Assembly (NCBI RefSeq): GCF_023277925.1
Contig: NZ_CP063832.1
Location: 3,463,501 to 3,527,500, forward strand
Reading direction: 5' to 3'
Length of the DNA: 64,000 nt
Source: Pseudomonas entomophila
GTDB lineage: Bacteria > Pseudomonadota > Gammaproteobacteria > Pseudomonadales > Pseudomonadaceae
Below, one piece after another: positions 1 to 6,741 of the stretch. Numbering within the stretch: the first letter of the stretch is position 1; each line of letters begins with the position of its first letter. Both the position numbers and the translations under genes were made by a program. The notes beneath the pieces are model-generated. The model made no database searches, was not told the DNA's origin, and saw only the letters and a program-made list of their open reading frames with translations.

Positions 1-283
1 GCTTGTCCTGACCCGGCACCTTGAGCGGCATCCCAACCACCGTGGTCATGCCCGCTGCCTGGGCGAACTGGCGCAGGGGCGCCAGCAGCGGCGTATCCAG
101 GTTCTGCGCCAGGCCACTGGACACGGCGGGGGCGTAGCCCGTGAGGGACAGTTCGGGGAAGAGCAACAGGTCCACGCCTTGCTCATGGGCCTGGCGCATG
201 AACGCCAGGTGCAAGGCCAGGTTGGCGGGGATATCGCCATCACGAATGGCGCATTGGGCGGCGGCGAAAACGGCTGGTGGCAT
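1..283 (-). CDS. Carbon-nitrogen hydrolase (nitrilase family), N-terminal part
   Basis: Only the first 94 codons lie in the window; the gene runs off the left edge. The product starts MPPAVFAAAQCAI and contains FPELSLTGY around residues 42-50, where Glu44 fits the catalytic glutamate of the nitrilase/amidase fold (Glu-Lys-Cys triad; Lys and Cys would be off the window). The start at 281-283 is preceded by AGGAGA at good spacing. Members hydrolyse C-N bonds of amides or nitriles in the cytoplasm; the substrate cannot be told from this fragment. It is divergent from the DMT transporter that follows. Family call is firm, specific function unknown. Confidence 0.85.
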   Translation of the reverse strand, partial: MPPAVFAAAQCAIRDGDIPANLALHLAFMRQAHEQGVDLLLFPELSLTGYAPAVSSGLAQNLDTPLLAPLRQFAQAAGMTTVVGMPLKVPGQDK

Positions 284-518
284 GGGCGTCTCCTGACAAG
301 GTAGGCAGACTCTGCTTGACCGTTATCCAGAAGACAACATCGCCATCAACGATACGAGGGCCATGGAGGCCTTTGCATGGGAGCGGGCTTGCCCCGCGAT
401 TGGGCCACAGGGCGCCCCAGCATCCAGCCGGACGTGAGTCCACTCTTCACATAACGTATACCCAGGCAACGCTATGATGCTCTCCTGCACGCAATGAGCC
501 TGACAAGGCGGCCCCATC

Positions 519-1559
519 ATGAATCTGAGTGTTCTCTACGCGCTGGTTGCAGCGGCGCTATTCGGCGCAAGCACACCGCTCGCCAAACTGTTGGGTGTCG
601 ATACCCCGCCCATCCTGCTGGCCGGGCTGCTCTACCTGGGCAGTGGCATCGGCCTGACCCTCGTCCGTCTGGTACGCGATCGCGGCTGGCAGCGGCCTGG
701 GCTGCCTGCCGGAGAATGGCCCTGGTTGCTGGGTGCCATCTTCTTCGGCGGCGTGCTTGCCCCTGTGGCGCTGATGTTCGGGCTCACTCGCACAGCGGGG
801 GCCACTGCGTCGCTGATGCTCAACCTTGAGTCGGTCCTGACGGCAGTGCTGGCATGGGTGGTGTTCAAGGAAAACGCCGACCGCTGGATCGTGATCGGCA
901 TGGTCGCCATCGTCCTGGGCGGTATCGTGCTGTCATGGCCGCAGGAGACCGCGACCGCCCATGACTGGACCGGGCCGCTGGCGGTGGCGTTCGCCTGCCT
1001 TTGCTGGGCGATCGACAACAACCTGACCCGCAAGGTCTCCGCCTCGGATGCGCTGTTCATCGCTGGCAGCAAAGGCCTGGCGGCGGGCGTGGTCAATGGC
1101 GGCCTGGCCTTGGCCATCGGCTCGCAATTGCCGGCCCTGGGCACGTTGGGGTCGATCCTGCTGGTTGGGTTTCTTGGGTATGGCGTCAGCCTGGTGCTGT
1201 TCGTCCTGGCGCTTCGCGGGTTGGGGAGCGCGCGAACCGGGGCGTACTTTTCCACGGCACCGTTCCTGGGGGCTGCGGTCGCGATCCTGATGCTGGGTGA
1301 GTCGGTGTCCGTGATGTTCCTGCTCGCTGCGGCGTTGATGGCCTTGGGTGTGTGGATTCACCTGATGGAGAATCATGTTCACGAACATCAGCATGAGGCC
1401 CTTGATCACAGCCACCGGCATACGCACGATGAGCACCATCAGCATGAGCACGACTTCGAGTGGGACGGTACCGAGCCGCACAGCCACCCGCATATGCATG
1501 CGCCGCTTCGCCATAGCCATGCGCATTTTCCGGATGTTCATCATCGGCATAGGCACTGA
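519..1559 (+). CDS. EamA/DMT-superfamily transporter with histidine-rich C-terminal tail
   Basis: A 346-residue inner-membrane protein with two EamA repeats (about ten hydrophobic helices over residues 1-285). The N-terminus (VAAALFGASTPLAKLLG) and the second repeat (AFACLCWAIDNNLTRKV) are typical of drug/metabolite exporters. The last 60 or so residues are not membrane: they are dominated by His, Asp and Glu (HVHEHQHEALDHSHRH and further clusters to the end), which suggests divalent metal binding in the cytoplasm or periplasm. AAGG nine bases before the ATG supports the start. Most DMT exporters lack such a tail; metal-linked transport is inference, the substrate is unknown. Confidence 0.85.
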   Translation: MNLSVLYALVAAALFGASTPLAKLLGVDTPPILLAGLLYLGSGIGLTLVRLVRDRGWQRPGLPAGEWPWLLGAIFFGGVLAPVALMFGLTRTAGATASLMLNLESVLTAVLAWVVFKENADRWIVIGMVAIVLGGIVLSWPQETATAHDWTGPLAVAFACLCWAIDNNLTRKVSASDALFIAGSKGLAAGVVNGGLALAIGSQLPALGTLGSILLVGFLGYGVSLVLFVLALRGLGSARTGAYFSTAPFLGAAVAILMLGESVSVMFLLAAALMALGVWIHLMENHVHEHQHEALDHSHRHTHDEHHQHEHDFEWDGTEPHSHPHMHAPLRHSHAHFPDVHHRHRH

Positions 1560-1571
1560 GCCAGTCAGGGT

Positions 1572-1622
1572 AAGGGGACTGGTTTTTCTCATCCGTCAGC
1601 GGTAGAGAAATTCGTCCCCTTT
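1572..1622. repeat. Imperfect palindrome of the GGGGAC...GTCCCC type
   Basis: AAGGGGAC and TTTCTC on the left pair with GAGAAA and GTCCCCTT on the right around a 14-base loop, ending in a T run (CCCCTTTTTC). It lies 13 bases past the transporter stop and could serve as its terminator. A second element of the same type is at 5552-5620. Such ends are reminiscent of RAYT/REP-type mobile repeats, but that is inference. Confidence 0.45.
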
Positions 1623-1758
1623 TTCGTTCGACGAATCGCCACCTGTTAACCATTTTTTTGACTTGTTAACTGCTCAGGTTTACAGCACAAAAAATCACTT
1701 AACACCACACATCCTCGACATGGCCAAATCACACAAGGAAACCAAGCGTTACCTTGGG

Positions 1759-2841
1759 TCAGTCCTTGGTATGTCCACTCAGAGCAGCTACATCCAGTAA
1801 CTCCAGTTTGCGCGCCTGGTGGAACTGATAGACCGTCATGCCCAGCAGCTCCGCCGCCTTGGACTCGCCGACAATCCCCTCCCCCAGCGCGCGGTAGACC
1901 AGTTGCTGGAACAGCCGCGTGGTTTCCGGGCGGTACGCAGCCCCCGGCTCCTGCTTGCGCCAGCCCTGTTTGACGAACACCATGAACAGCCGCTCACGCA
2001 CGGCGTGCGGGATGATCTCCAGGTCGCCAGCGCGATACAGGCAACCCTGCATGCTGAGGCCAAATTCCGCCTTGAGCAGATACAACTCGCGCACCTCCAG
2101 CATGTGGCGTTTCACGCCCAGATGCTGCCGCATGGCACTGGCCGGCACCAGCAATGCCGAGGCAAAACGGATACAGGCCTTTTCCTCGTCCAGCCCTTCG
2201 GCCAACCGACCGTGCATCAGCAAGTGACCAAGTTCGTGGGCCAAGGTGAAGCGTTGTCGGTCACCCGGCCAGTCCGCCGACACCACGATGACCGGCTGCC
2301 CCGCCACACTGGCTTGCAAGCCATCGAACTTCGCCTGCGCATCGACCTGGGTGATGATCACCAGAATCCCGTGCGTCTCCAGCACGTCGATCAAATCGGG
2401 AATCGGGCTCGACCCCAGGCCCCACAGCTGCCGCACCTGATCCGCCAGGTTGTCGACCGCCTGCAGCGAGTCCAACTGTGCGGGCAGCCCTGCCGGCGCG
2501 CTGAATGCCTGTACTGGATAGTTCGGCCATAGATTGATCAGTTCCTGCCAACGCTCCGCCTGATCCAGCACATCGGCCTCGATGCGCTTGAGGATCGCCT
2601 TGGGCGTGCTGCAACGCTTGCGATACTCGACACCCGCCAGCTCAACCTTGGCAGGGCGGAAAAAGTACTCGGCGCGCACCGACAGTGCCTTGCACAGACG
2701 CACGAGCACGCCGGAACTGGGCATGCTCTGGTCATGCTCATACTTCTTGATCATGTTGGCGCTCACGCCCACCTGATCACCTAGCGCCTGCATCGACAGG
2801 CCAGCAGCAGCGCGGGCACGTTTGAGCCGCTCGCCGATCAT
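1759..2841 (-). CDS. XRE-family regulator with ImmA/IrrE metallopeptidase domain
   Basis: A 360-residue protein with an N-terminal helix-turn-helix of Cro/C1 type (residues about 3-60, MIGERLKRARAAAGLSMQAL start) followed by a zinc-peptidase domain with HELGH at 202-206 and a downstream acidic EEKACIRFA segment that may give the third ligand. In this family (ImmA, IrrE) the peptidase cleaves a repressor or the HTH part controls a mobile-element or toxin gene. I chose the ATG at 2841 because GGGAGA precedes it by about eight bases; an in-frame ATG at 2880 has no such site. No obvious repressor or toxin partner adjoins it. It sits at the left edge of the accessory region. Confidence 0.85.
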   Translation of the reverse strand: MIGERLKRARAAAGLSMQALGDQVGVSANMIKKYEHDQSMPSSGVLVRLCKALSVRAEYFFRPAKVELAGVEYRKRCSTPKAILKRIEADVLDQAERWQELINLWPNYPVQAFSAPAGLPAQLDSLQAVDNLADQVRQLWGLGSSPIPDLIDVLETHGILVIITQVDAQAKFDGLQASVAGQPVIVVSADWPGDRQRFTLAHELGHLLMHGRLAEGLDEEKACIRFASALLVPASAMRQHLGVKRHMLEVRELYLLKAEFGLSMQGCLYRAGDLEIIPHAVRERLFMVFVKQGWRKQEPGAAYRPETTRLFQQLVYRALGEGIVGESKAAELLGMTVYQFHQARKLELLDVAALSGHTKD

Positions 2842-3043
2842 CGGCTGTCTCCCTCGGTTTACGATTCCATAAAATTCCAAAGAAATATAAACCCGATACG
2901 CTTACCCGTCGAGACATGGGCGACGACCGTCCCACCGTGTCCAGCTCGCATCGCGCAACCGGCCGCTGATTCATATGCATCACCAAAGCCTGTATAAAGC
3001 GCCAGCAACCTGCGCCCCCGACGTCTGCCAAAGGAAACCCGCC

Positions 3044-3640
3044 ATGCTTCGGCCCTTGCTGCCAGCCCTGCTCCTGCTGCTTGCCGGCTGCGCCACCAAG
3101 CCCCCGGCCAACCCCGACAACCTCTGCGAGATCTTCCGCGAGAAGCCGAAATGGCACGAGGCGGCGTTGAAGGTGCAGGCGCGCTGGGGTGCGCCGGTGC
3201 AGGTGCCGATGGCGATGATGTACCAGGAGTCCTCGTTCAAGCACGACGCCCTGCCGCCGCGCTACTACTTCCTCGGCTTCATCCCCTGGGGCCGGGTGAG
3301 CAGCGCCTACGGCTACGCCCAGGCCAAGGACGAAACCTGGGCCGACTACAAGCGCGATGCCGGCGGCTGGGGCGCCGCCCGCGACGACTTCGCCGACGCG
3401 CTCGACTTCATGGGCTGGTACATGCAGAAGAGCCAGCAGGTGAATGGCGTGTCCAAGTGGGACGCCTATGGCCAGTACCTGAATTACCACGAAGGCTGGG
3501 GCGGCTACCGCAACCGCAGCTACGACGCCAAGCCGTGGCTGAAGAACGTGTCGCAGAAGGTTCAGGCGCGGGCTTCGGTGTTTGGGGCGCAGTACCGGAG
3601 TTGCGAGCAGGAACTGTCGCGGGGCGGGTGGTTCTGGTAG
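3044..3640 (+). CDS. Lysozyme-like/transglycosylase SLT-type lipoprotein
   Basis: A 198-residue predicted lipoprotein: the signal peptide MLRPLLPALLLLLAGC ends in a lipobox with the cysteine at residue 16. The mature part contains PMAMMYQESSFKHDA, matching the catalytic-glutamate motif of soluble lytic transglycosylases (Gln-Glu-Ser-Ser), then SSAYGYAQAKDETW, like the conserved Gly-Tyr-Ala-Gln segment of that fold. It is probably anchored in the outer membrane and acts on peptidoglycan. AAGGAAA nine bases before the ATG supports this start over an in-frame upstream one at 2975. Family membership is strong, but enzymatic activity is inferred. Confidence 0.8.
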   Translation: MLRPLLPALLLLLAGCATKPPANPDNLCEIFREKPKWHEAALKVQARWGAPVQVPMAMMYQESSFKHDALPPRYYFLGFIPWGRVSSAYGYAQAKDETWADYKRDAGGWGAARDDFADALDFMGWYMQKSQQVNGVSKWDAYGQYLNYHEGWGGYRNRSYDAKPWLKNVSQKVQARASVFGAQYRSCEQELSRGGWFW

Positions 3641-3728
3641 GGCCGTCTAGCGGCGCGTTGCCGGCCAGGCACGTTCTCGAAAGCCGCGACGGATCACGTG
3701 GTGCCTGATCAGGGCACGCCACACAATA

Positions 3729-3745
3729 GGGCCGCAAAGCGGCCC
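3729..3745. terminator. Perfect GC-rich hairpin between convergent genes
   Basis: GGGCCGC-AAA-GCGGCCC is a perfect 7-bp stem with a 3-base loop, placed between the end of the lipoprotein gene and the end of the oppositely oriented small ORF. There is no T run on either strand, so termination is possible but weak. Confidence 0.35.
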
Positions 3746-3760
3746 CGATGATGCGCGGCA

Positions 3761-3991
3761 TCAGTCGCTAGAAACACCCTCTTCTTTCATCGCCTCCAGC
3801 TTGCCGAACTGCTCGCTGGCCAAGCGGCTGATGATCCGGATCGCCTGGTGAATGCCCGCCGTGTTGCGAAAGCTCAGCTGCGGGTTGTGCTCGCACTCCA
3901 GCACCTCGTCATGCTGGACCAGCGCCTCGCCGAGCAGTTCGAGGGTCCAGACGTAGCTTTGGAGGGTAGACAGGCGTTCGTGGTCAGGCAT
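3761..3991 (-). CDS. Small protein of unknown function, second ORF of C4-like cassette A
   Basis: A 76-residue soluble, mainly helical-looking protein (starts MPDHERLSTLQSYVWTLEL, ends EEGVSSD). I do not recognise the family. The ATG at 3991 has GGGAGGTG seven bases upstream. It overlaps the end of the preceding 46-codon ORF by eight bases (ATGCCTGA), so translation is probably coupled. The second cassette carries an almost identical protein at 5641-5871, differing only in the first residues and the last one. By position it corresponds to ant in the c4-icd-ant operon of phage P1, but there is no visible sequence relation to Ant. Confidence 0.7.
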   Translation of the reverse strand: MPDHERLSTLQSYVWTLELLGEALVQHDEVLECEHNPQLSFRNTAGIHQAIRIISRLASEQFGKLEAMKEEGVSSD

Positions 3992-4124
3992 GGGACACCT
4001 CCCGATTGGCGCAGGTGGCAAGGGACTGGCTATCGATCGGGTAGAAGGTTGGGGATGGGGTAACCGCAAGGGTTGGGCGGCGGAGAGCGGATGCGAGGAT
4101 CCTGCTCAGAATGCGAATAAGCAT
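3984..4124 (-). CDS. 46-codon ORF under antisense control, first ORF of cassette A
   Basis: The peptide is MLIRILSRILASALRRP then a Thr/Pro-rich middle and YPIDSQSLAT, 46 residues; the N-terminus is basic and amphipathic. GGAG lies eight bases before the ATG at 4124, inside the sequence (4134-4142) that complements the loop of the C4-like RNA just upstream. The copy in cassette B (5864-6001) has the same C-terminal three quarters. Position, size and overlap with the next ORF resemble icd of phage P1; no homology is claimed. An in-frame ATG at 4259 exists but would translate through the structured RNA, so I reject it. Confidence 0.6.
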   Translation of the reverse strand: MLIRILSRILASALRRPTLAVTPSPTFYPIDSQSLATCANREVSHA

Positions 4125-4181
4125 GCATGAGACTCCAAGTTTGAGATTGGAGCTACCACGATCCTTCCTACGGGATTGGGT

Positions 4182-4257
4182 GGCAGCTGTGCGTGGGGTA
4201 GGAATACCGGGAAACTTGGAACCCGGCCAGGCCGAAGCCTGCCCACGCACAGCCGCC
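4182..4257 (-). ncRNA. C4-like antisense RNA, copy A
   Basis: Read on the minus strand, a 16-bp outer stem (GGCGGCTGTGCGTGGG with CCCACGCACAGCTGCC) encloses two hairpins: CAGGC-UUCG-GCCUG and CCGGG...CCCGG with a 10-base loop. The loop segment (4212-4220) is complementary over 9 bases to 4134-4142, which covers the ribosome binding site of the next ORF, and the unpaired junction (4198-4204) is complementary over 7 bases to 4165-4171. This is the architecture of the C4 antisense RNA of phages P1/P7, which blocks translation of the gene behind it. Stem and target co-vary with copy B, which is strong internal support. Confidence 0.75.
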
Positions 4258-4276
4258 ATGACATCGCAGCAGACGC

Positions 4277-4308
4277 AAAAAAGGCGCCAGCCGTTGTGAT
4301 GGGGCGCC
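4277..4308 (-). terminator. Hairpin plus T6 just upstream of C4-like RNA A
   Basis: On the minus strand GGCGCC...GGCGCC (14-base loop) is followed directly by TTTTTT, about 20 bases before the C4-like RNA starts. Cassette B has the same element at 6154-6184 with a different loop. A rho-independent terminator 5' of the RNA either insulates the cassette from upstream transcription or attenuates its own leader. Confidence 0.55.
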
Positions 4309-4480
4309 TAGTGCGTGCGCCAAGTTTACCAGCAGGTTCCTACACCTGGCCGCAGGTTTTACTGCGACTTGGAGAATCTATCTCTACGGCGGATCGGTTC
4401 GCAACGGTTACGACTGAAGGAAACTTCCGAAAACGTCGAGAGATAGTTCTTCTAGGAGGATCGCCTCCCATAGGAAAGGC

Positions 4481-4618
4481 ATGTCTATGCCCAAAGCCAA
4501 CGGCCAAGAGCCCTATGCGTGGCTGCGCCACGCACTGGAACGCCTGCCGCAGGTGTCCTCAGTTGAGGCTTACGACGCCCTTCTGCCGTTGAACTGCGTG
4601 CCCCACGTGCATCGCTGA
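4481..4618 (+). pseudogene. IS66 TnpC transposase, C-terminal remnant
   Basis: A 45-codon fragment whose translation (ANGQEPYAWLRHALERLP, then a degenerate ALLPLNCVP-type end) matches the extreme C-terminus of IS66-family TnpC; the intact element at 14446-16828 has the corresponding NGHDPYAYLKDVLTRLP. Everything upstream of this end is missing, so it is a relic of a different IS66-type insertion. The ATG at 4481 is fortuitous. Confidence 0.8.
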
Positions 4619-4660
4619 CGCACCACCCCGACTTTTAAAAGGTGGGGTTTATGGAGCGCT

Positions 4661-4748
4661 TGCGATCCATCTCGATCAGGAACAACTCCTTGCGGGTTTG
4701 CTTGCGCTTACCGGCGTACTCGACGTCGGTGAAGTTCATCTGCTTCAT
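4661..4748 (-). pseudogene. IS5-family transposase, N-terminal remnant
   Basis: Reading the minus strand from an ATG at 4748 gives MKQMNFTDVEYAGKRKQTRK then ELFLIEMDR, the start of a common Pseudomonas IS5-type transposase. Similarity stops abruptly at 4661, after about 29 codons, where the sequence abuts the IS66 remnant. The rest of the transposase is absent. The roughly 260 bases between here and the DUF1090 gene hold no gene I recognise. Confidence 0.7.
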
Positions 4749-5012
4749 CCGAAAACTCGGGCAACGGGGTCGGCGTATTTCACCAGATTTGGGAAGTCTT
4801 TTTCAGGATTTCCTTATGTCTAGGGAACTATGGGCGATTCATTCTAAGGTCATGATGATGAGCTGCTGGTGCTCCAGCAGTTGCCTCAAAGCCTCGCCGC
4901 TCCTGGCTGCGAAAGCTTGGGTGGAGTCGGATCTGCAGGCATACCTGAGCGCACCCAATAAACGGGAGGTGGGACAATTTCCCTATTTTTGAGTTTTCCA
5001 AGGACTTCAACT

Positions 5013-5447
5013 ATGAAAAAACTGACAAACTTTGTATTTCCGTTAGTACTCACCTTGGGGGCAGTAGTCTCTAGTCCGGCCTCTGCTGATTGCGCACATA
5101 AACGTGCTGCCATTGAATATCAGATCCTGCAAGCGGAGAAGTACGGAAATACCCACCGCGTGGCAGGACTGGAAAGGGCACTGAGTAGAACAAACGCCTA
5201 TTGTGTTGACCACAGCTATGTCAGTCAGATCACGAGCGTGGAGAAGAGAGTAGTGAAACTCGAAAGCAAACTGCACGATCAACAGGACGACGTACGAGAA
5301 GCCCAGACCAAACTGCGCGAAGCTCAAGCCACGGGCAACCCCAGAAAGATTGCCAAGGCTCGAAGGAAATTGCAGGAAAAACAGGATGACTTGAATGAAA
5401 TAGCGACCGTACTGCGAGAGGCACAAGCGATTCCGGGTGATAGTTGA
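5013..5447 (+). CDS. DUF1090 (YqjC-like) periplasmic protein
   Basis: A 144-residue exported protein: MKKLTNFVFPLVLTLGAVVS signal peptide cleaved near SSPASA, then CAHKRAAIEYQILQAEKYGN with a second Cys about 35 residues on (one probable disulfide), followed by a long, highly charged coiled coil (residues about 70-135). This is the layout of DUF1090 proteins, for which no activity is established. AAGGA lies eight bases before the ATG. It sits alone between the transposase remnants and the second C4-like cassette, and its base composition is lower in GC than the core genes, consistent with acquisition. Confidence 0.8.
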   Translation: MKKLTNFVFPLVLTLGAVVSSPASADCAHKRAAIEYQILQAEKYGNTHRVAGLERALSRTNAYCVDHSYVSQITSVEKRVVKLESKLHDQQDDVREAQTKLREAQATGNPRKIAKARRKLQEKQDDLNEIATVLREAQAIPGDS

Positions 5448-5551
5448 GGGGTTGGTATCTGAAGTCACACACTGAGTTTGTAAAACACTATCATCAGGAA
5501 GTCGTAACCGACGGGCTAGTGCACCTTAAGAACGATACATCGGAAGAAGTC

Positions 5552-5620
5552 AAAGGGGACAGATTTATTCTCTCGCGCTTTCACCTCTTGGCTTACCAGA
5601 GAAATAAATCCATTCCCTTT
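5552..5620. repeat. Imperfect palindrome AAAGGGGACAGATTTATT ... AATAAATC...CCCTTT
   Basis: The left arm AAAGGG and GATTTATT pairs with AATAAATC and CCCTTT, with flanking TCT/AGA also complementary, around a central 25-base loop. It is the second element of the type seen at 1572-1622. Sequences of this kind often mark ends of RAYT-type mobile repeats; no transposase is present. Confidence 0.5.
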
Positions 5621-5640
5621 TCCTTCCATGATGCGTGGCA

Positions 5641-5871
5641 TCATTCGCTAGAAACACCCTCTTCTTTCATCGCCTCCAGCTTGCCGAACTGCTCGCTGGC
5701 CAACCGGCTGATGATCCGGATCGCCTGATGAATGCCCGCCGTGTTGCGGAAGCTCAGCTGCGGGTTGTGCTCGCACTCCAGCACTTCGTCATGCTGGACC
5801 AGCGCCTCGCCGAGCAGTTCGAGGGTCCAGACGTAGCTTTGGAGGGTAGACAGGCGTTCGTGGTCAAGCAC
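5641..5871 (-). CDS. Small protein of unknown function, second ORF of C4-like cassette B
   Basis: A 76-residue protein identical to the cassette A product except near the start (VLDHERL versus MPDHERL) and in the last residue. The start is a GTG at 5871, with GGGAGGTG seven bases upstream as in copy A. It overlaps the preceding 45-codon ORF by eight bases, as in copy A. No recognisable domain. Near-identity of this ORF against clear divergence of the RNA region upstream shows either gene conversion of this part or diversification of the control part. Confidence 0.7.
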   Translation of the reverse strand: MLDHERLSTLQSYVWTLELLGEALVQHDEVLECEHNPQLSFRNTAGIHQAIRIISRLASEQFGKLEAMKEEGVSSE

Positions 5872-6001
5872 GGGGCACCTCCCGGTTGGCGTGGGTGGCG
5901 AGGGATTGGCTGTCAATTGGGTAGAAGGTTTGGGACGGGGTGGCCGCGGGGGTTGGGCGGCGGAGAGCGGATGCGAGGATCCTCAGGATCTTGGTGGTCA
6001 T
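5864..6001 (-). CDS. 45-codon ORF under antisense control, first ORF of cassette B
   Basis: The peptide begins MTTKILRILASALRRP and, after a few substitutions, shares TFYPIDSQSLAT and the REV ending with cassette A. Its ribosome binding site AAAGGA falls in the 8-base sequence (6011-6018) that is complementary to the loop of its own C4-like RNA. The start codon is ten bases from that site, the same geometry as cassette A although the sequence differs. Both copies share ATGCATG at the start region. Confidence 0.6.
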   Translation of the reverse strand: MTTKILRILASALRRPTPAATPSQTFYPIDSQSLATHANREVPRA

Positions 6002-6057
6002 GCATGAGTTCCTTTCGTTGTGGAACTGCCACCGCTCGCGGCCAAGCAAGTTTAGGT

Positions 6058-6132
6058 GGCAGCAGTACGCGGGTTGGCCGACCGGGACGAAAGGGGCCCG
6101 GCACACCCGAAGGTGTCCCGCGCACCACCGCC
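6058..6132 (-). ncRNA. C4-like antisense RNA, copy B
   Basis: On the minus strand a 16-pair outer stem (GGCGGTGGTGCGCGGG with CCCGCGTACTGCTGCC, several G-U pairs) encloses ACACC-UUCG-GGUGU and CCGGG...CCCGG. All stems are kept relative to copy A although many bases differ. The third-hairpin loop (6087-6094) complements 6011-6018 over 8 bases, at the ribosome binding site of the next ORF; the junction (6074-6080) complements 6039-6045 over 7 bases. Both target distances match copy A. Same assignment as copy A: C4-type antisense regulator. Confidence 0.75.
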
Positions 6133-6153
6133 ATGACGCAACATCGCGGGCAC

Positions 6154-6184
6154 AAAAAAGCGCCTGCGATGGAGACTGGGCGCT
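6154..6184 (-). terminator. Hairpin plus T run just upstream of C4-like RNA B
   Basis: Minus-strand AGCGCC...GGCGCT followed by a T run, about 20 bases before the RNA; counterpart of 4277-4308. Further upstream on the minus strand TTGCAT and TAAATT are separated by 17 bases (complement of about 6245-6275), a weak candidate promoter for the cassette. Confidence 0.5.
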
Positions 6185-6261
6185 GTTGCGCCTTTCGATT
6201 CCGACCGGCCAAGGTCGCGTCGCCGATGCTTCGGCGACGGGGGGAATTTATTCCTTAGGGC

Positions 6262-6741
6262 CTGCTTATGCAAGCTTAGGATGGTTAGGAAAAGGCGATG
6301 GATGATGCGGGAAACTGCCTACAACACAAGGGCGCTTAGATTAGCCTCCTCAGCAGGCCGGTCCGGCGCAGATGAACGAGGCTTGATCAAGGTCTACGAA
6401 GAACGGTGCGGAGACAGGAATCGAATATAGCACCAGAAGGCCACGGATTATAAGGAAATGGCGATTCGAAATCACTTAACGTATCCCTAAATAGAAATCT
6501 GCCTAGGCCGCCCCGAGGAAGACTGGGATGCACTAAAAAATCCGGGGCTGAGGCCTGTTTTGGGTGCTAGGGACACTCGGTAACGGTTGTTGGCTCCAGT
6601 TGCGGACTCTCTGCCAGGCGATTGCACGACTTGCTGGCGCTCGGTCGTAGCCGTTCTTTAGTGATGGGTTGCTCTGACTCTACTTTTGATTGCGGAGTTT
6701 AAGTGGGCTCTATACCAGATCATAGGGATGGAGCTTGCCCA
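6262..6741. other. Gap without recognisable gene
   Basis: About 480 bases of mixed composition between cassette B and the Ntn-hydrolase-like gene. I see no credible ORF, tRNA or strong hairpin on either strand. Probably debris of earlier insertions. Confidence 0.4.

Noticed and set aside
430..480. Zur or Fur box upstream of the His-rich transporter
   Set aside because: ACATAACGTATAC is vaguely similar but has no convincing palindrome with the known consensus.
3984..4259. 91-codon version of the first cassette ORF
   Set aside because: It would start inside the C4-like RNA stem; a 46-codon start with a proper ribosome binding site that is covered by the antisense target fits better. The same applies to 5864-6106.
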